Positions 1-7,777 of a stretch of DNA of 33,525 nt are shown piece by piece; position 1 is the stretch's first letter, and each line of letters starts with the position of its first letter. The position numbers and the translations under genes were made by a program. The stretch lies in NCBI GenBank assembly GCA_015056975.1, contig SVFG01000023.1, positions 1 through 33,525 of the forward strand. Reading direction: 5' to 3'. The notes beneath the pieces were generated by a model that was given only the letters and a program-made list of their open reading frames with translations, searched no databases and was not told the DNA's origin. The DNA is from Lachnospiraceae bacterium. Lineage in GTDB: Bacteria; Bacillota; Clostridia; Lachnospirales; Lachnospiraceae.

Positions 1-4
1 CCTT

Positions 5-105
5 CAACAGAACAATGCGCAACACTTTTCAACAGGAAGTTTCACTGTTTTTTCACATTTTTCGACAGGTAAATTAGCCTTTTCACTACATTTTTCCACA
101 GCAAC
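5..105. repeat. 33-bp tandem repeat array at the window edge
   Basis: The core TTC-N-ACAG occurs near 3, 28, 61 and 94. The last three copies are exactly 33 bases apart and the first is 25 bases away. On the minus strand the repeat stays in frame, so about 36 codons ending near the window start read as 11-residue repeats containing VEKC (AVEKCSEK, LPVEKCEK, LPVEKCCA). No ribosome site or good start codon precedes that frame, so it may be a non-coding intergenic repeat whose period merely permits translation. The array may continue past the window edge. Confidence 0.55.
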
Positions 106-120
106 CACTTTACAGCACAA

Positions 121-151
121 TTAAAGCCGTAGAAAATCACTCTCTACGGCT
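121..151 (-). terminator. Probable rho-independent terminator of the locus
   Basis: A perfect 9-bp stem (AGCCGTAGA at 125-133 with TCTACGGCT at 143-151) lies 35 bases past the stop of the last minus-strand gene. The stem is followed on that strand by a short, imperfect T-rich run (TTAATTG). The position is right for ending the operon; the weak U-tract lowers confidence. Confidence 0.55.
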
Positions 152-185
152 CTAAATCCTCTTTCTTCTGATTCAGAGAATCTCC

Positions 186-1154
186 TTATTTATCTCTGAG
201 CTTCACCTTCACGCAATACTCTTTGCTCTCCCCCGGCTCCAAAACTTTCAGCATACCGCTCTCACGCATTGCCTTCCTGCCATCCGGATAGCAGTTACCA
301 CACTCAAGACCAAGTACATAATCCCGCACACCCATCATCTTCCACTCAACGAAACCGTCCAACAGCTCCGCATCAAAACTAATTGTTAGACCCGTGTTCA
401 ACTTCGGTTGATAGATATCTGCAATGCCCTTCCTGTCTCCGAACTGGTGGTAATAACATTTCTCCTGATATCCGGGGGTGGGTTTCTGCATATTCATCCA
501 GTTCTCCACATCTACAGCCGCATGATCATCTCTGGGAACTACTTTCTTCGCAGGAATCGTGATCACACTGTCTTCATCTAACAACGGATAGCCCATATTT
601 ATGTGGTAAAGGATCAGCATCGGTTCTACAGTATCCCCGGAATTGGTGATCTTGTCATGGATTTCAAACTCGTTTTCCTTTTTGGAAACCTTAATCTGTC
701 TCTCTAAACGAAACTTCCGTGCAAAAATGGCCTCATCCTTCGTCAGCGTATGTACAGTCAGATACTCATCATCTTCCGTCCAGTACGCCCGCTCGCAGGG
801 CCGATTGGCAATTGAACCATGAAGCGGGAACCGCTCTCCGTCTTCCTCGCAGATTTTACCCACATTCTCAAACCCACAGGTGGTTAAGAATCCTGCGGTA
901 AAAGACTTCAGCCAATTCTCACCGTTACAGTCATAATACGCCGGTGCCACATAGCCACAAGGGGACATATAGCTTAAGTTGATTCCCTTAAACTTTAATC
1001 GTGTGATATCTCCGCAGCGGTCAGGCGAAACCACCAGTTCCAAACCTTTTCCGTTATTGATCTCATACAGGCGCATTCCGTCGCCTTTTCCACCAACTAA
1101 ACGGTGTTCCTCCACTCCGAAATACTGGGTATCATGTCCGATATATGCTTTCAT
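186..1154 (-). CDS. DUF4432 / aldose 1-epimerase-like protein
   Basis: This 322-residue protein has the galactose-mutarotase-like beta-sandwich character of the DUF4432 family, predicted to bind or epimerise sugars in the cytoplasm. Supporting motifs are PLHGSIANRP (His112 in the position of a mutarotase active-site His), LYHINMGYPLL near 180-190, and EWKMMGVRDYVLGLECGN near 270-285. No signal peptide is visible. The ATG overlaps the stop of a 25-codon kinase remnant by one base (TAATG), so translation is probably coupled; GGAGGG lies within the end of that remnant. It is the last gene of the long minus-strand block and sits next to a D-lyxose/mannose-type isomerase, which fits aldose handling. 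The family is clear, but the substrate cannot be told from sequence. Confidence 0.85.
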   Translation of the reverse strand: MKAYIGHDTQYFGVEEHRLVGGKGDGMRLYEINNGKGLELVVSPDRCGDITRLKFKGINLSYMSPCGYVAPAYYDCNGENWLKSFTAGFLTTCGFENVGKICEEDGERFPLHGSIANRPCERAYWTEDDEYLTVHTLTKDEAIFARKFRLERQIKVSKKENEFEIHDKITNSGDTVEPMLILYHINMGYPLLDEDSVITIPAKKVVPRDDHAAVDVENWMNMQKPTPGYQEKCYYHQFGDRKGIADIYQPKLNTGLTISFDAELLDGFVEWKMMGVRDYVLGLECGNCYPDGRKAMRESGMLKVLEPGESKEYCVKVKLRDK

Positions 1155-1231
1155 TACTCCGTCGTCCCTCCATTTTGTATAAAATCAATCAACAATCCTC
1201 CCAAAGCCACTACATCGATTTTCTTACTCAT
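1154..1231 (-). pseudogene. Remnant of a PfkB-family sugar kinase N-terminus (25 codons)
   Basis: A short frame begins MSKKIDVVALGGLLIDF and ends after 25 codons. This closely resembles the first beta strand and glycine turn of fructokinase-type PfkB kinases, which begin KKxDVVALGELLIDFT. The typical E of GELLID is G here, and nothing further of the kinase is present. It keeps an AAGGG ribosome site, starts 11 bases after the isomerase stop, and its TAA overlaps the next ATG. It therefore looks still translated and may now serve mainly to couple translation of the DUF4432 gene. A family-wide functional micropeptide is possible but less likely than a truncated kinase. Confidence 0.65.
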
Positions 1232-1242
1232 CACATCACCCT

Positions 1243-1929
1243 TTATTCTGCTGCAGGATACTCGTTGCAAAGAAGACGATAAGGTGCCTCATCCTCCTCG
1301 ATCTCCGGGAATCTTCCCATGGGAGGATTGAATCGGTTATCGGTATTATCATCATTACACTGGCTCACCTCGCCGAGAAGTACAGGACCGGATCCTTCCT
1401 CCACCGCAAAATCGTGATACAAGAACTGCTGCACGTGGATGCTCTCACCGGGCGTCAGACGGATCTGTGTTCCTGCAGGCACGGTGTATGTGCGCCCGTC
1501 AGTATGTACGGTCACGTCAGACTCATAATCAATCTCCTCATTCGGCAGGGAATTATATACACGGATCAACACATTTCCGCCACCACGGTTGATAATATCC
1601 TCCGTCTTATACCAGTGGAAATGGTTGGGTGCATACTGTCTTTCCTTCAGATAGAGTAGCTTCTCCGCATAAACTTTCGGATACTTGTCTGCCATTGCTC
1701 GGTTGCCGTTGCGGATGGTGATTAAGGAAAAACCCATCTTGTCGAAGTCTCCCATTCCGTAATCCGTGATGTCCCATCCCAGCATGCAATCACGAACCTC
1801 ATCGTACTCATGGCCGATGGTCTGCCACTGCTCGGGAGTAAAATGGCAGAACGGAGGAAGATAGCAGTGATACTTTTTACACATTGCCTCTAGTTCTTTT
1901 AGTGCTTTGTTAATTTCTGAACGCTTCAT
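1243..1929 (-). CDS. D-lyxose/D-mannose ketol-isomerase family (cupin)
   Basis: The 228-residue protein matches the D-lyxose isomerase family, metal-dependent cupins that interconvert D-lyxose and D-xylulose and often D-mannose and D-fructose. The start MKRSEINKAL and the LPPF segment near 24-27 are typical of the family. Likely metal ligands are His103, His105 and Glu110 (NHFHWYKTE) with a later His at 165 or 172. I chose the ATG at 1929 because GGAGG stands 9 bases before it; an in-frame start eight codons upstream lacks such a site. It lies upstream of the kinase remnant, as expected if the pair once made and phosphorylated a ketose. In this locus it might act on a mannose-type product, but that is inference. 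Confidence 0.85.
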   Translation of the reverse strand: MKRSEINKALKELEAMCKKYHCYLPPFCHFTPEQWQTIGHEYDEVRDCMLGWDITDYGMGDFDKMGFSLITIRNGNRAMADKYPKVYAEKLLYLKERQYAPNHFHWYKTEDIINRGGGNVLIRVYNSLPNEEIDYESDVTVHTDGRTYTVPAGTQIRLTPGESIHVQQFLYHDFAVEEGSGPVLLGEVSQCNDDNTDNRFNPPMGRFPEIEEDEAPYRLLCNEYPAAE

Positions 1930-1998
1930 TAAACTAATCCTCCACATTATCAAATGATTTATTTTGTCACTATTCGCTTCCGCTTCTTGTTATCACAA

Positions 1999-2052
1999 CT
2001 GCCAGCGCCGTCGGTAGTCAAAGGGATACATGCCTCAAGCCACCGATGGCAG
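1999..2052. repeat. Imperfect hairpin between isomerase and esterase genes
   Basis: CTGCCA at 1999 pairs with TGGCAG ending at 2052. An inner TCGGT/ACCGA pairing is offset by a GCGCCG bulge on one arm. No T-run follows on the minus strand, so a simple terminator is unlikely; an attenuating or mRNA-processing structure is possible. The 130 bases around it hold no other recognisable feature. Confidence 0.4.
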
Positions 2053-2059
2053 AATTAGA

Positions 2060-3082
2060 TCAATACACTTCCCGAAATAATCTCTTCGCCACTGGCCACG
2101 CGTCATCGGGATAGAACCGATGACCGCCGTCGCCCCTCACCAGTTGACAAAGCTCTCCTTTGCCAATGCTCTCGTAGGTGTTTTGCATCACCTCATAGCT
2201 CTTTTCCACACCTGCCAGCGGGAAAATATTGTCCTCCACGCCGCAGACGATCACCGCTGGACGGGGCGCGATCAGGCCTCCCAGATCGCCCATATTAAAA
2301 TACTTTCGGATGCCCGGCACGCAGTTGCAGGGGCAGTGCGACATCGCCATGATCGACTCATCGTAAGTGCACACCGCGCAGGACGGCATGGAAAGACAGA
2401 TTCGCTTCTCATAACAGGACGCGTAGAACGTTGCCGTACCGCCGCCGGAATTGCCCATGCAGATGATGCGTGAAGGATCGATATACTGTGTCAGATGAGC
2501 TTCGATCACATCAATCAGCTTATGTACATCCCAGACACGCTCGCCGATCGGAGTTCTGCCCATCAAAAAACTTCCCATCGCCGCATTCTCGGTAATGCCA
2601 AGACATGCGGGCTGTCCATCCTCAGTTCCTCCCAAAACGCCCATGTAACGCTGCTCCATAGCAATTGCGCAGAATCCTTCTTTCACGGCTCTCACCGCAA
2701 AGTCTCTGCCTCCGGCGATGGTTTTCTCGTCACTCTCATAGATCACCTTGCCCAGAGAAATATGGGCTCCCTTGGAATGACCCTGCAGACAGATGACTCC
2801 GGGGATTGGCCCACTCACCCCCCTCGGCACCAGCAACGTACAGGGAACATGGTAGCCCGGCTCGCTCTGGAACGTAAAGGAAATACTGGTGTAATCGTCC
2901 GTCTCTCCCTCGGCGGTCACTTGAAACTCCAGCTCACACGCCGGAAGCGGCAGACCCAAAAGTTCCTCCAGCTTCGCGTGGGCTTCCTGCTGCCAGTCCT
3001 CGAAGTTCATGCCCTCCTTGAAGGCAAGCGCAGGCTCCACCTTCTTCGCCAACTGTGAAATATATGCTTTACTCGTTAACAT
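2060..3082 (-). CDS. Alpha/beta hydrolase, acetylesterase-like
   Basis: This 340-residue cytoplasmic alpha/beta hydrolase resembles acetyl-xylan-esterase and dienelactone-hydrolase-like enzymes found in carbohydrate loci. The nucleophile elbow is GNSGGG (Ser212), the acid is probably Asp in CGVEDNIFP near 290, and the base is His in GDGGHRFYPD near 322. An oxyanion-type LQGHSKG is at 99-105. The start is set at the ATG at 3082 because GGAGG sits 7 bases before it; six further codons upstream would begin with TTG and overlap that site. Base composition looks more GC-rich by eye than the AT-rich gene before it. A role in removing O-acetyl groups from imported sugars is inference from context. 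Confidence 0.8.
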   Translation of the reverse strand: MLTSKAYISQLAKKVEPALAFKEGMNFEDWQQEAHAKLEELLGLPLPACELEFQVTAEGETDDYTSISFTFQSEPGYHVPCTLLVPRGVSGPIPGVICLQGHSKGAHISLGKVIYESDEKTIAGGRDFAVRAVKEGFCAIAMEQRYMGVLGGTEDGQPACLGITENAAMGSFLMGRTPIGERVWDVHKLIDVIEAHLTQYIDPSRIICMGNSGGGTATFYASCYEKRICLSMPSCAVCTYDESIMAMSHCPCNCVPGIRKYFNMGDLGGLIAPRPAVIVCGVEDNIFPLAGVEKSYEVMQNTYESIGKGELCQLVRGDGGHRFYPDDAWPVAKRLFREVY

Positions 3083-3114
3083 AACGGATCCTCCCATCAA
3101 TTTACCCTGGTCAC

Positions 3115-3191
3115 CAGACTCGCTGTTTGCATTCTGCTCTAACTAAACTTTGCTACCATAAAGTTAAAGGTGCTGCAAATGGCTCTGTCTG
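3115..3191. repeat. Nested long inverted repeat
   Basis: The arms CAGACTCGCTGTTTGCA (from 3115) and TGCAAATGGCTCTGTCTG (to 3191) pair with few mismatches. Inside them AACTTT and AAAGTT form a second stem, so the whole 77-bp stretch can fold into one long hairpin. It fills the gap between the creatininase and esterase genes. No T-run marks it as a standard terminator. It could be a small non-autonomous element or an RNA processing structure. Confidence 0.5.
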
Positions 3192-3215
3192 CCCCCATGT
3201 TAAAAATTCGTACCC

Positions 3216-3971
3216 TTATAAGCATGGACGATATTCTTTAATCGTGGCAACCAACTCGTCAACTGCTTTACTTATACGTTCTTCACCATGTTCTCTTGAC
3301 ATTTCTTTTGCTGTTTCAGTAAACCAATCATCACAATCATTTAATCGTTCGAGCTTAATTGATCCTGGATATAAATATTCCAAAGCTGAACATTCTTCTA
3401 TCCCTGCATGATCTCCTAGTAATCCCAGTCTTTTAGGACTTCCATTAAACACTCGAATCCAGTTCCACGGATTATTCGTAGCGGACAGGTTTTGATAAAA
3501 TTCTTTGTTTTCATTTTTCCCCCACCATCCATAGCCTTTTGTCTGCTCCAAAAACTCAAAAGTAAGTTTTTTTCCAGCCTTGATACATGCAGCCGCTGTA
3601 GGCAGGATCTCCTCTGTCTGATGGCAGATTAAAATATTAATATTTCTGAATCCACTCCACAGAAGTGACTTCAAGATATTGTATATATATCCCTCAAAAA
3701 TATCCACGTCCATATTAATCGTGTTTTTTTCTGGTCCTCCAACCGCATAACTTGATACACCATACCACACCGTTGGAAGAATCATACAATCCATTTTTTC
3801 ACCTATTTTTTCCATGATTCCTTTTGCAACAAGTGCATCGCAACCATATGGACATATAGATGAATGGTATTCAATGGTCCCAACAGGCAACAGAACCGGC
3901 CAGTTTTCTTTTTTTGCTTTTTCCACCTCTTCAGGATAAGAGTATGCCATATTAAATGTTTTTGTTTCCAT
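3216..3971 (-). CDS. Creatininase-family metal-dependent amidohydrolase
   Basis: The 251 residues match the creatininase (creatinine amidohydrolase) family, whose members open cyclic amides or cleave formamides using two metal ions. Likely metal ligands are Glu34 and His36 in PVGTIEYHSS, Asp45 in YGCDAL, His117 in ILICHQTEE and Glu192/193 in GDHAGIEECS. The family's usual NGHGGN is replaced by CHQTEE, so this is a divergent member and creatinine is unlikely as substrate. A GAGGG ribosome site lies 6 bases before the ATG. It follows the glycosidase-like gene by 32 bases, so the two are probably cotranscribed. Action on an N-acyl or lactam group of the imported sugar is plausible but unproven. 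Confidence 0.8.
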   Translation of the reverse strand: METKTFNMAYSYPEEVEKAKKENWPVLLPVGTIEYHSSICPYGCDALVAKGIMEKIGEKMDCMILPTVWYGVSSYAVGGPEKNTINMDVDIFEGYIYNILKSLLWSGFRNINILICHQTEEILPTAAACIKAGKKLTFEFLEQTKGYGWWGKNENKEFYQNLSATNNPWNWIRVFNGSPKRLGLLGDHAGIEECSALEYLYPGSIKLERLNDCDDWFTETAKEMSREHGEERISKAVDELVATIKEYRPCL

Positions 3972-4003
3972 TTCAATCCCTCATTTCTTTAAATCAATTT
4001 ACA

Positions 4004-6091
4004 TTAAACGTCGTTACTCTTACGCATCATCGGAATGCGGTAAGTCAGCTCTGCTTCAATCTGCTTTAATTTCCAGCGCAGACACTCTTCGTTAGTCGTG
4101 TAATCCATGCTTGGCTCCCAACCAAGACGAGAGTCGCATTGTACAAGCGGAATAGTCTCCTCCACATTCCTTTGTTCCTTATGCAAAATTCCCTCTAACT
4201 TATCCAAAATCAATGCAGCATTGGCTCTGGTGCCAGCAATCTGAAGTTTAGACAATAAAACATAAAATTCCTTATAATGCACCGTTGTTACTGCTGTACG
4301 GTACATAAATTCACCTAAATTAATCAGCTTCTTCAGCTTATCATTTGGTCTTTCTATCGTTTTTAAAACCTCAATTCCCTCTAGAAGTAAATCCCGCAGC
4401 TTCGAAAATTCTTCAATTTCCGCAAACAACCGTACCCCCGGTAACGAAGACATTAGATCATGATGCGTTGTATACTTAGCATGATAAATTGTATTTCCCC
4501 AAAAAGCCTGCGGAGGTGAAGGTATCTTAGGTGGATTCAGTTCTGTCGTCCAAAAAGGATATGATGGTCCTATTCTTAGGGTTCCATACTGATCCTCGTT
4601 TGTAGGGATACAATGCTTAATTGCCTCACTCCATATCTGCATTGCCCTATCCACTATTGCAAGATTTTCCGCTCCATAATCTCGCGCCAATAATTTTTCT
4701 AAAATATGTTCTATCGGCTTGACTTCTGTAAAGAAAGCCCACTTTTCCAGTTCTACTATGAAGGACGGATGGAAACCATAATGAATATTTTCAACCAAAC
4801 CACACAACCCCCACTCTTCACGCGCCTTGAGGATTGCCTTGTATCTCTTAATCCACTGATATGGCATTGGCTCATACGGAATGACACCAAAATCCCATGT
4901 TCTTCCTGACGTATTGGAAATGGAATACAAACGCATACCTTTCTTCTTGGCTGCAATTGCTTCGCCACGAAAATATTCACCGGGTCCAACAAATTGCAGC
5001 GAATAATCTGCAATATATTCCGTCACTTCACCCACCTTAAACATATGAAACATATCCCATGTGGCAAGCAATGAAATGCCCTCCGGCAGTGCTTCAATTA
5101 ACTTAATTCTTTCCTCTTCTGGCTGAAATCCCCAATTATAAGTACAAAAAATAATATCTGCGTCAGGCTTAAACTTATGCACTGCTTTTTGAATCATTGA
5201 AATAAGCTTTGGATAATCACAGCACGGCCACCACCCCGCTTTAATTTTCCCTATAGGAATATTGCTTGTAATATCCTTTGGATTAGAGCGCTGTAGCACT
5301 TTGGGATCTCTACTACAAAAATGAGCAGCTTCTCCTAGAAAAGTGATCCCCTTAATGCCTGGACACTTTTCAAATAATTCTCCGTACATTCTGTCGTAAA
5401 AATTCTGCGCTCCCAGATCATCCGGATGAGCAGTGTGGTTCATATAAATTTCCGCATATACATCAATACCATATTTTCTTGCCCTATCGCATATCTGATT
5501 AAAATCCTGATAACCAACCAATGTCTGATTAGGTTCCTTTATCCACAGTTCTACAGCATCAAAACCGTGATGAGCAATAATCGAAAGTGCCTCATCCGTA
5601 TATTCAAAAGGCCCCATAGGCGAATGGGTAATTCGAGGAGAAAACAATGCTTTTCTTTGAAGCGTTTCCTTTTTCAGAAATGGTGCTTTTCGCAAATTCA
5701 TCAAATCCTCCAGCATATAAAAGCCTTGCGCAACACCACGGTCATCATAACCCTCTAAAATGATGCCATCATCTCCCACGGTGATCCGGTGACCCATATA
5801 TCCGCTCGCATCACCCAATTCCTGACATAATAAAACCTTGATACTCTGATGGCAACTGTCATGGTTAGTACCAATACCGGATGAAAGTTGCATAGAAACG
5901 CGAAGATAATCCATGAAATCTGTTGCTGCCGTCATGATAACTTCATTTTCATAATCAGGTAACAAAATTTGTATTCCATCCCTTAATACAAGTTCATCTC
6001 CTGTCGGTCTCAGTGCATAGTCCCTGCGATCCTTTTTATGAATCTGCCTCAGCTCTTGCTTAAATTCATATGGCTTTTCCATTTTCAACAT
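4004..6091 (-). CDS. Large glycosidase-like protein (GH20/GH67-type N-terminal domain plus TIM-barrel-like core)
   Basis: This is a 695-residue protein with no signal peptide, hence probably cytoplasmic. Residues about 30-135 look like the small alpha/beta domain that precedes the barrel in GH20 and GH67 enzymes, ending in GYDDRGVAQGFYMLEDL. The next ~300 residues have barrel-like strands (HGFDAVELWIKEP, GIDVYAEIYMNH, GIKGITFLGEAAHF, DADIIFCTYNWGF, ISLLATWDMF). The hallmark HxGGDE of GH20 is absent; the Glu in FLGEAAHF and acidic residues in later strands are candidate catalysts. A helical C-terminal part follows. The start may be 6091 or three codons later, since GGTGGAG sits only 2 bases before the first ATG. 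It lies between the sialate lyase and creatininase genes. I do not recognise the exact family. Confidence 0.65.
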   Translation of the reverse strand: MLKMEKPYEFKQELRQIHKKDRRDYALRPTGDELVLRDGIQILLPDYENEVIMTAATDFMDYLRVSMQLSSGIGTNHDSCHQSIKVLLCQELGDASGYMGHRITVGDDGIILEGYDDRGVAQGFYMLEDLMNLRKAPFLKKETLQRKALFSPRITHSPMGPFEYTDEALSIIAHHGFDAVELWIKEPNQTLVGYQDFNQICDRARKYGIDVYAEIYMNHTAHPDDLGAQNFYDRMYGELFEKCPGIKGITFLGEAAHFCSRDPKVLQRSNPKDITSNIPIGKIKAGWWPCCDYPKLISMIQKAVHKFKPDADIIFCTYNWGFQPEEERIKLIEALPEGISLLATWDMFHMFKVGEVTEYIADYSLQFVGPGEYFRGEAIAAKKKGMRLYSISNTSGRTWDFGVIPYEPMPYQWIKRYKAILKAREEWGLCGLVENIHYGFHPSFIVELEKWAFFTEVKPIEHILEKLLARDYGAENLAIVDRAMQIWSEAIKHCIPTNEDQYGTLRIGPSYPFWTTELNPPKIPSPPQAFWGNTIYHAKYTTHHDLMSSLPGVRLFAEIEEFSKLRDLLLEGIEVLKTIERPNDKLKKLINLGEFMYRTAVTTVHYKEFYVLLSKLQIAGTRANAALILDKLEGILHKEQRNVEETIPLVQCDSRLGWEPSMDYTTNEECLRWKLKQIEAELTYRIPMMRKSNDV

Positions 6092-6112
6092 ATCTCCACC
6101 TTACCTTTCAGT

Positions 6113-6988
6113 TTACAATAACGGCATCACTACATCCAACAGTTCTTTCTTCTGTGCCTCCGTCAGTGATGCAAATGGCGCTCTCGCAGGTCCGAAGTCA
6201 AAGCCAAGTGCATCTAACACTGCCTTTTCACCCTGCATTACCCCTACCTTGCAAAGTGCCTGAATAATAATATTTGCCTCCTTCTGAATCTTTCGGGCTC
6301 CAGTCAAATCATTTTTAGCCATCATTTCACGGATTTTGATAAACTTTTCAGCCATGAAGTTGAAGGTGCTTCCGATAGCACCATCTGCGCCCATGGAAAG
6401 TCCGGCTAACAGCATTTCATCATATCCGTTATATACCAGCTTGTCCGGATATGCTGCCTTAAACTGCTCCAATGCAAAATAATCGTTAGAGGTATGCTTA
6501 ACACCGATAAAACGATCATCATTTAAGAACTCTTTGATATTGTCCACGGTTAAATTCACACCGGAAAAAGCCGGAAAATTGTAAATTAACATCGGCAGTT
6601 CTACCGCATCTACGATATCGAAATAATATTTTTTAATTTCGTTAAAGGAAAACTTATAATAAAACGGTGCTACAGAAGACACTGCGTCATACCCCATCTC
6701 CTGCGCAGCTTTAGCAAGCCTGATTGCCTGCGCCGTAGAAATACAGCCTATATGCGCAATCAGGGTACATTTTCCCTTTGCTCTTCCACTTACTGTCTTC
6801 ATGACGAGCAGTCTTTCTTCATCCGTCAAAAGAAACGCTTCTGCAGTACTGCCGCCTACGTAAAAGCCGTCCACGCCCTTCTTTAAATTGTAGTCTACCA
6901 GTTCCTCCAAAACCTTTGTATTTACCCTATTGCTTTCATCAAAGGGTGTTAATAATGCAGGGAAAATCCCCTTAAATTTCTCGTTCAT
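6113..6988 (-). CDS. nanA: N-acetylneuraminate lyase
   Basis: This 291-residue (beta/alpha)8 aldolase of the dihydrodipicolinate synthase superfamily cleaves N-acetylneuraminate to N-acetylmannosamine and pyruvate in the cytoplasm. Residues seen are the pyruvate-binding GGST at 45-48, catalytic Tyr136 in IYNFP, and Schiff-base Lys164 in GVKHTSNDYF. The stretch YNGYDEMLLAG...GAIGSTFN near 187-208 matches the sialic-acid-specific part of NanA rather than DapA or KDG aldolases. Length is normal. The start has GAGGAG 8 bases upstream. It is the clearest functional anchor of the locus. No NanE, NanK, NagA or NagB is found in the window, which is unusual for a nan cluster. Activity on a related 3-deoxy-2-ketoacid sugar cannot be excluded. 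Confidence 0.9.
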   Translation of the reverse strand: MNEKFKGIFPALLTPFDESNRVNTKVLEELVDYNLKKGVDGFYVGGSTAEAFLLTDEERLLVMKTVSGRAKGKCTLIAHIGCISTAQAIRLAKAAQEMGYDAVSSVAPFYYKFSFNEIKKYYFDIVDAVELPMLIYNFPAFSGVNLTVDNIKEFLNDDRFIGVKHTSNDYFALEQFKAAYPDKLVYNGYDEMLLAGLSMGADGAIGSTFNFMAEKFIKIREMMAKNDLTGARKIQKEANIIIQALCKVGVMQGEKAVLDALGFDFGPARAPFASLTEAQKKELLDVVMPLL

Positions 6989-7032
6989 TATAATGTCTCC
7001 TCGTCTTTCTTATTTTTACTAAATAAAATCAC

Positions 7033-7746
7033 TTACATCGTATGCTCCAGAATAAAATCAACAATCGGTGCCGGATCCTCCAAGCCATGCGGGTGGTGAC
7101 CACATCCTGCTTTTCCTAATGCCTTGATGCACAAATCATTTTCCTGATAAAACCGCTCCAGCACAATACCATTTTCCGTATACGGAACAACCTTATCACT
7201 ATCTCCGTATACCAAAATGACAGGAATGTTATGTTCTTTCAGCAAAGGAAGCTTATCTACCGGATGTTCTCTGTAATTAATCAGTTCCGATTTAGAGATG
7301 CCACGATACTTATAAAATTCATCCCAAATACTTTCCTCTGTAGCAATTCCCATCTTACCCGGGCAACTGCAAAAATTCATGACCGGCGCATCCAAATACA
7401 TTACAGAAACATTTTCCGGATACTTCGCTGCCAGATATACCGCCTCCATGCCACCGCAGCTCATGCCTACCAACACCGCTTTCGGGTTTAAATGATATTC
7501 TCCTGCTAGATACTTGATAAAGGCCGCCTGTCTGTCTACATTATCCTCCGTGCCCCATCTGTTTGTATTTTTTACATGTGCAAGAGTAAAACCATTATTG
7601 ACCAGCTGAACCTCCACATCCGGAAATGCGCCAAAATATTCTGTTTTTAATACTAGTCTGCCATTAAACTTTTTCGGTAATACTACCTTGGCATTACGCC
7701 CATCAAATTCAAACTCTATCATTTGAAATCCATAAAAATCACCCAT
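7033..7746 (-). CDS. Small alpha/beta hydrolase (putative esterase)
   Basis: This is a 237-residue alpha/beta hydrolase. Its nucleophile elbow is GMSCGG (Ser96), the acid is probably Asp in VYGDSDKVVP, and the base is His in GCGHHPHGL near the C-terminus. No signal peptide is present. I set the start at 7746 because AAGGAG stands 9 bases before this ATG; a longer frame from 7788 lacks a good site and would overlap the preceding gene. It lies immediately upstream of nanA, a position where O-acetylesterases occur in nan clusters, so removal of sialate O-acetyl groups is a reasonable but untested idea. A decayed paralogue of its 3' end lies at 8879-9027. Confidence 0.75.
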   Translation of the reverse strand: MGDFYGFQMIEFEFDGRNAKVVLPKKFNGRLVLKTEYFGAFPDVEVQLVNNGFTLAHVKNTNRWGTEDNVDRQAAFIKYLAGEYHLNPKAVLVGMSCGGMEAVYLAAKYPENVSVMYLDAPVMNFCSCPGKMGIATEESIWDEFYKYRGISKSELINYREHPVDKLPLLKEHNIPVILVYGDSDKVVPYTENGIVLERFYQENDLCIKALGKAGCGHHPHGLEDPAPIVDFILEHTM

Positions 7747-7777
7747 CCCACTCCGCTCCTTTTTGCTGAACTTACTT

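Noticed and set aside
91-100. DnaA-box-like TTTTTCCACA
   Set aside because: It is a single near-match to TTATCCACA inside the 33-bp repeat, with no cluster of boxes and no origin-type genes nearby.
2495-3058. Long open frame on the plus strand opposite the esterase gene
   Set aside because: It is antisense to a gene with an intact catalytic triad, and its translation shows no family motif and no ribosome site. The same applies to the frame at 20831-21673.
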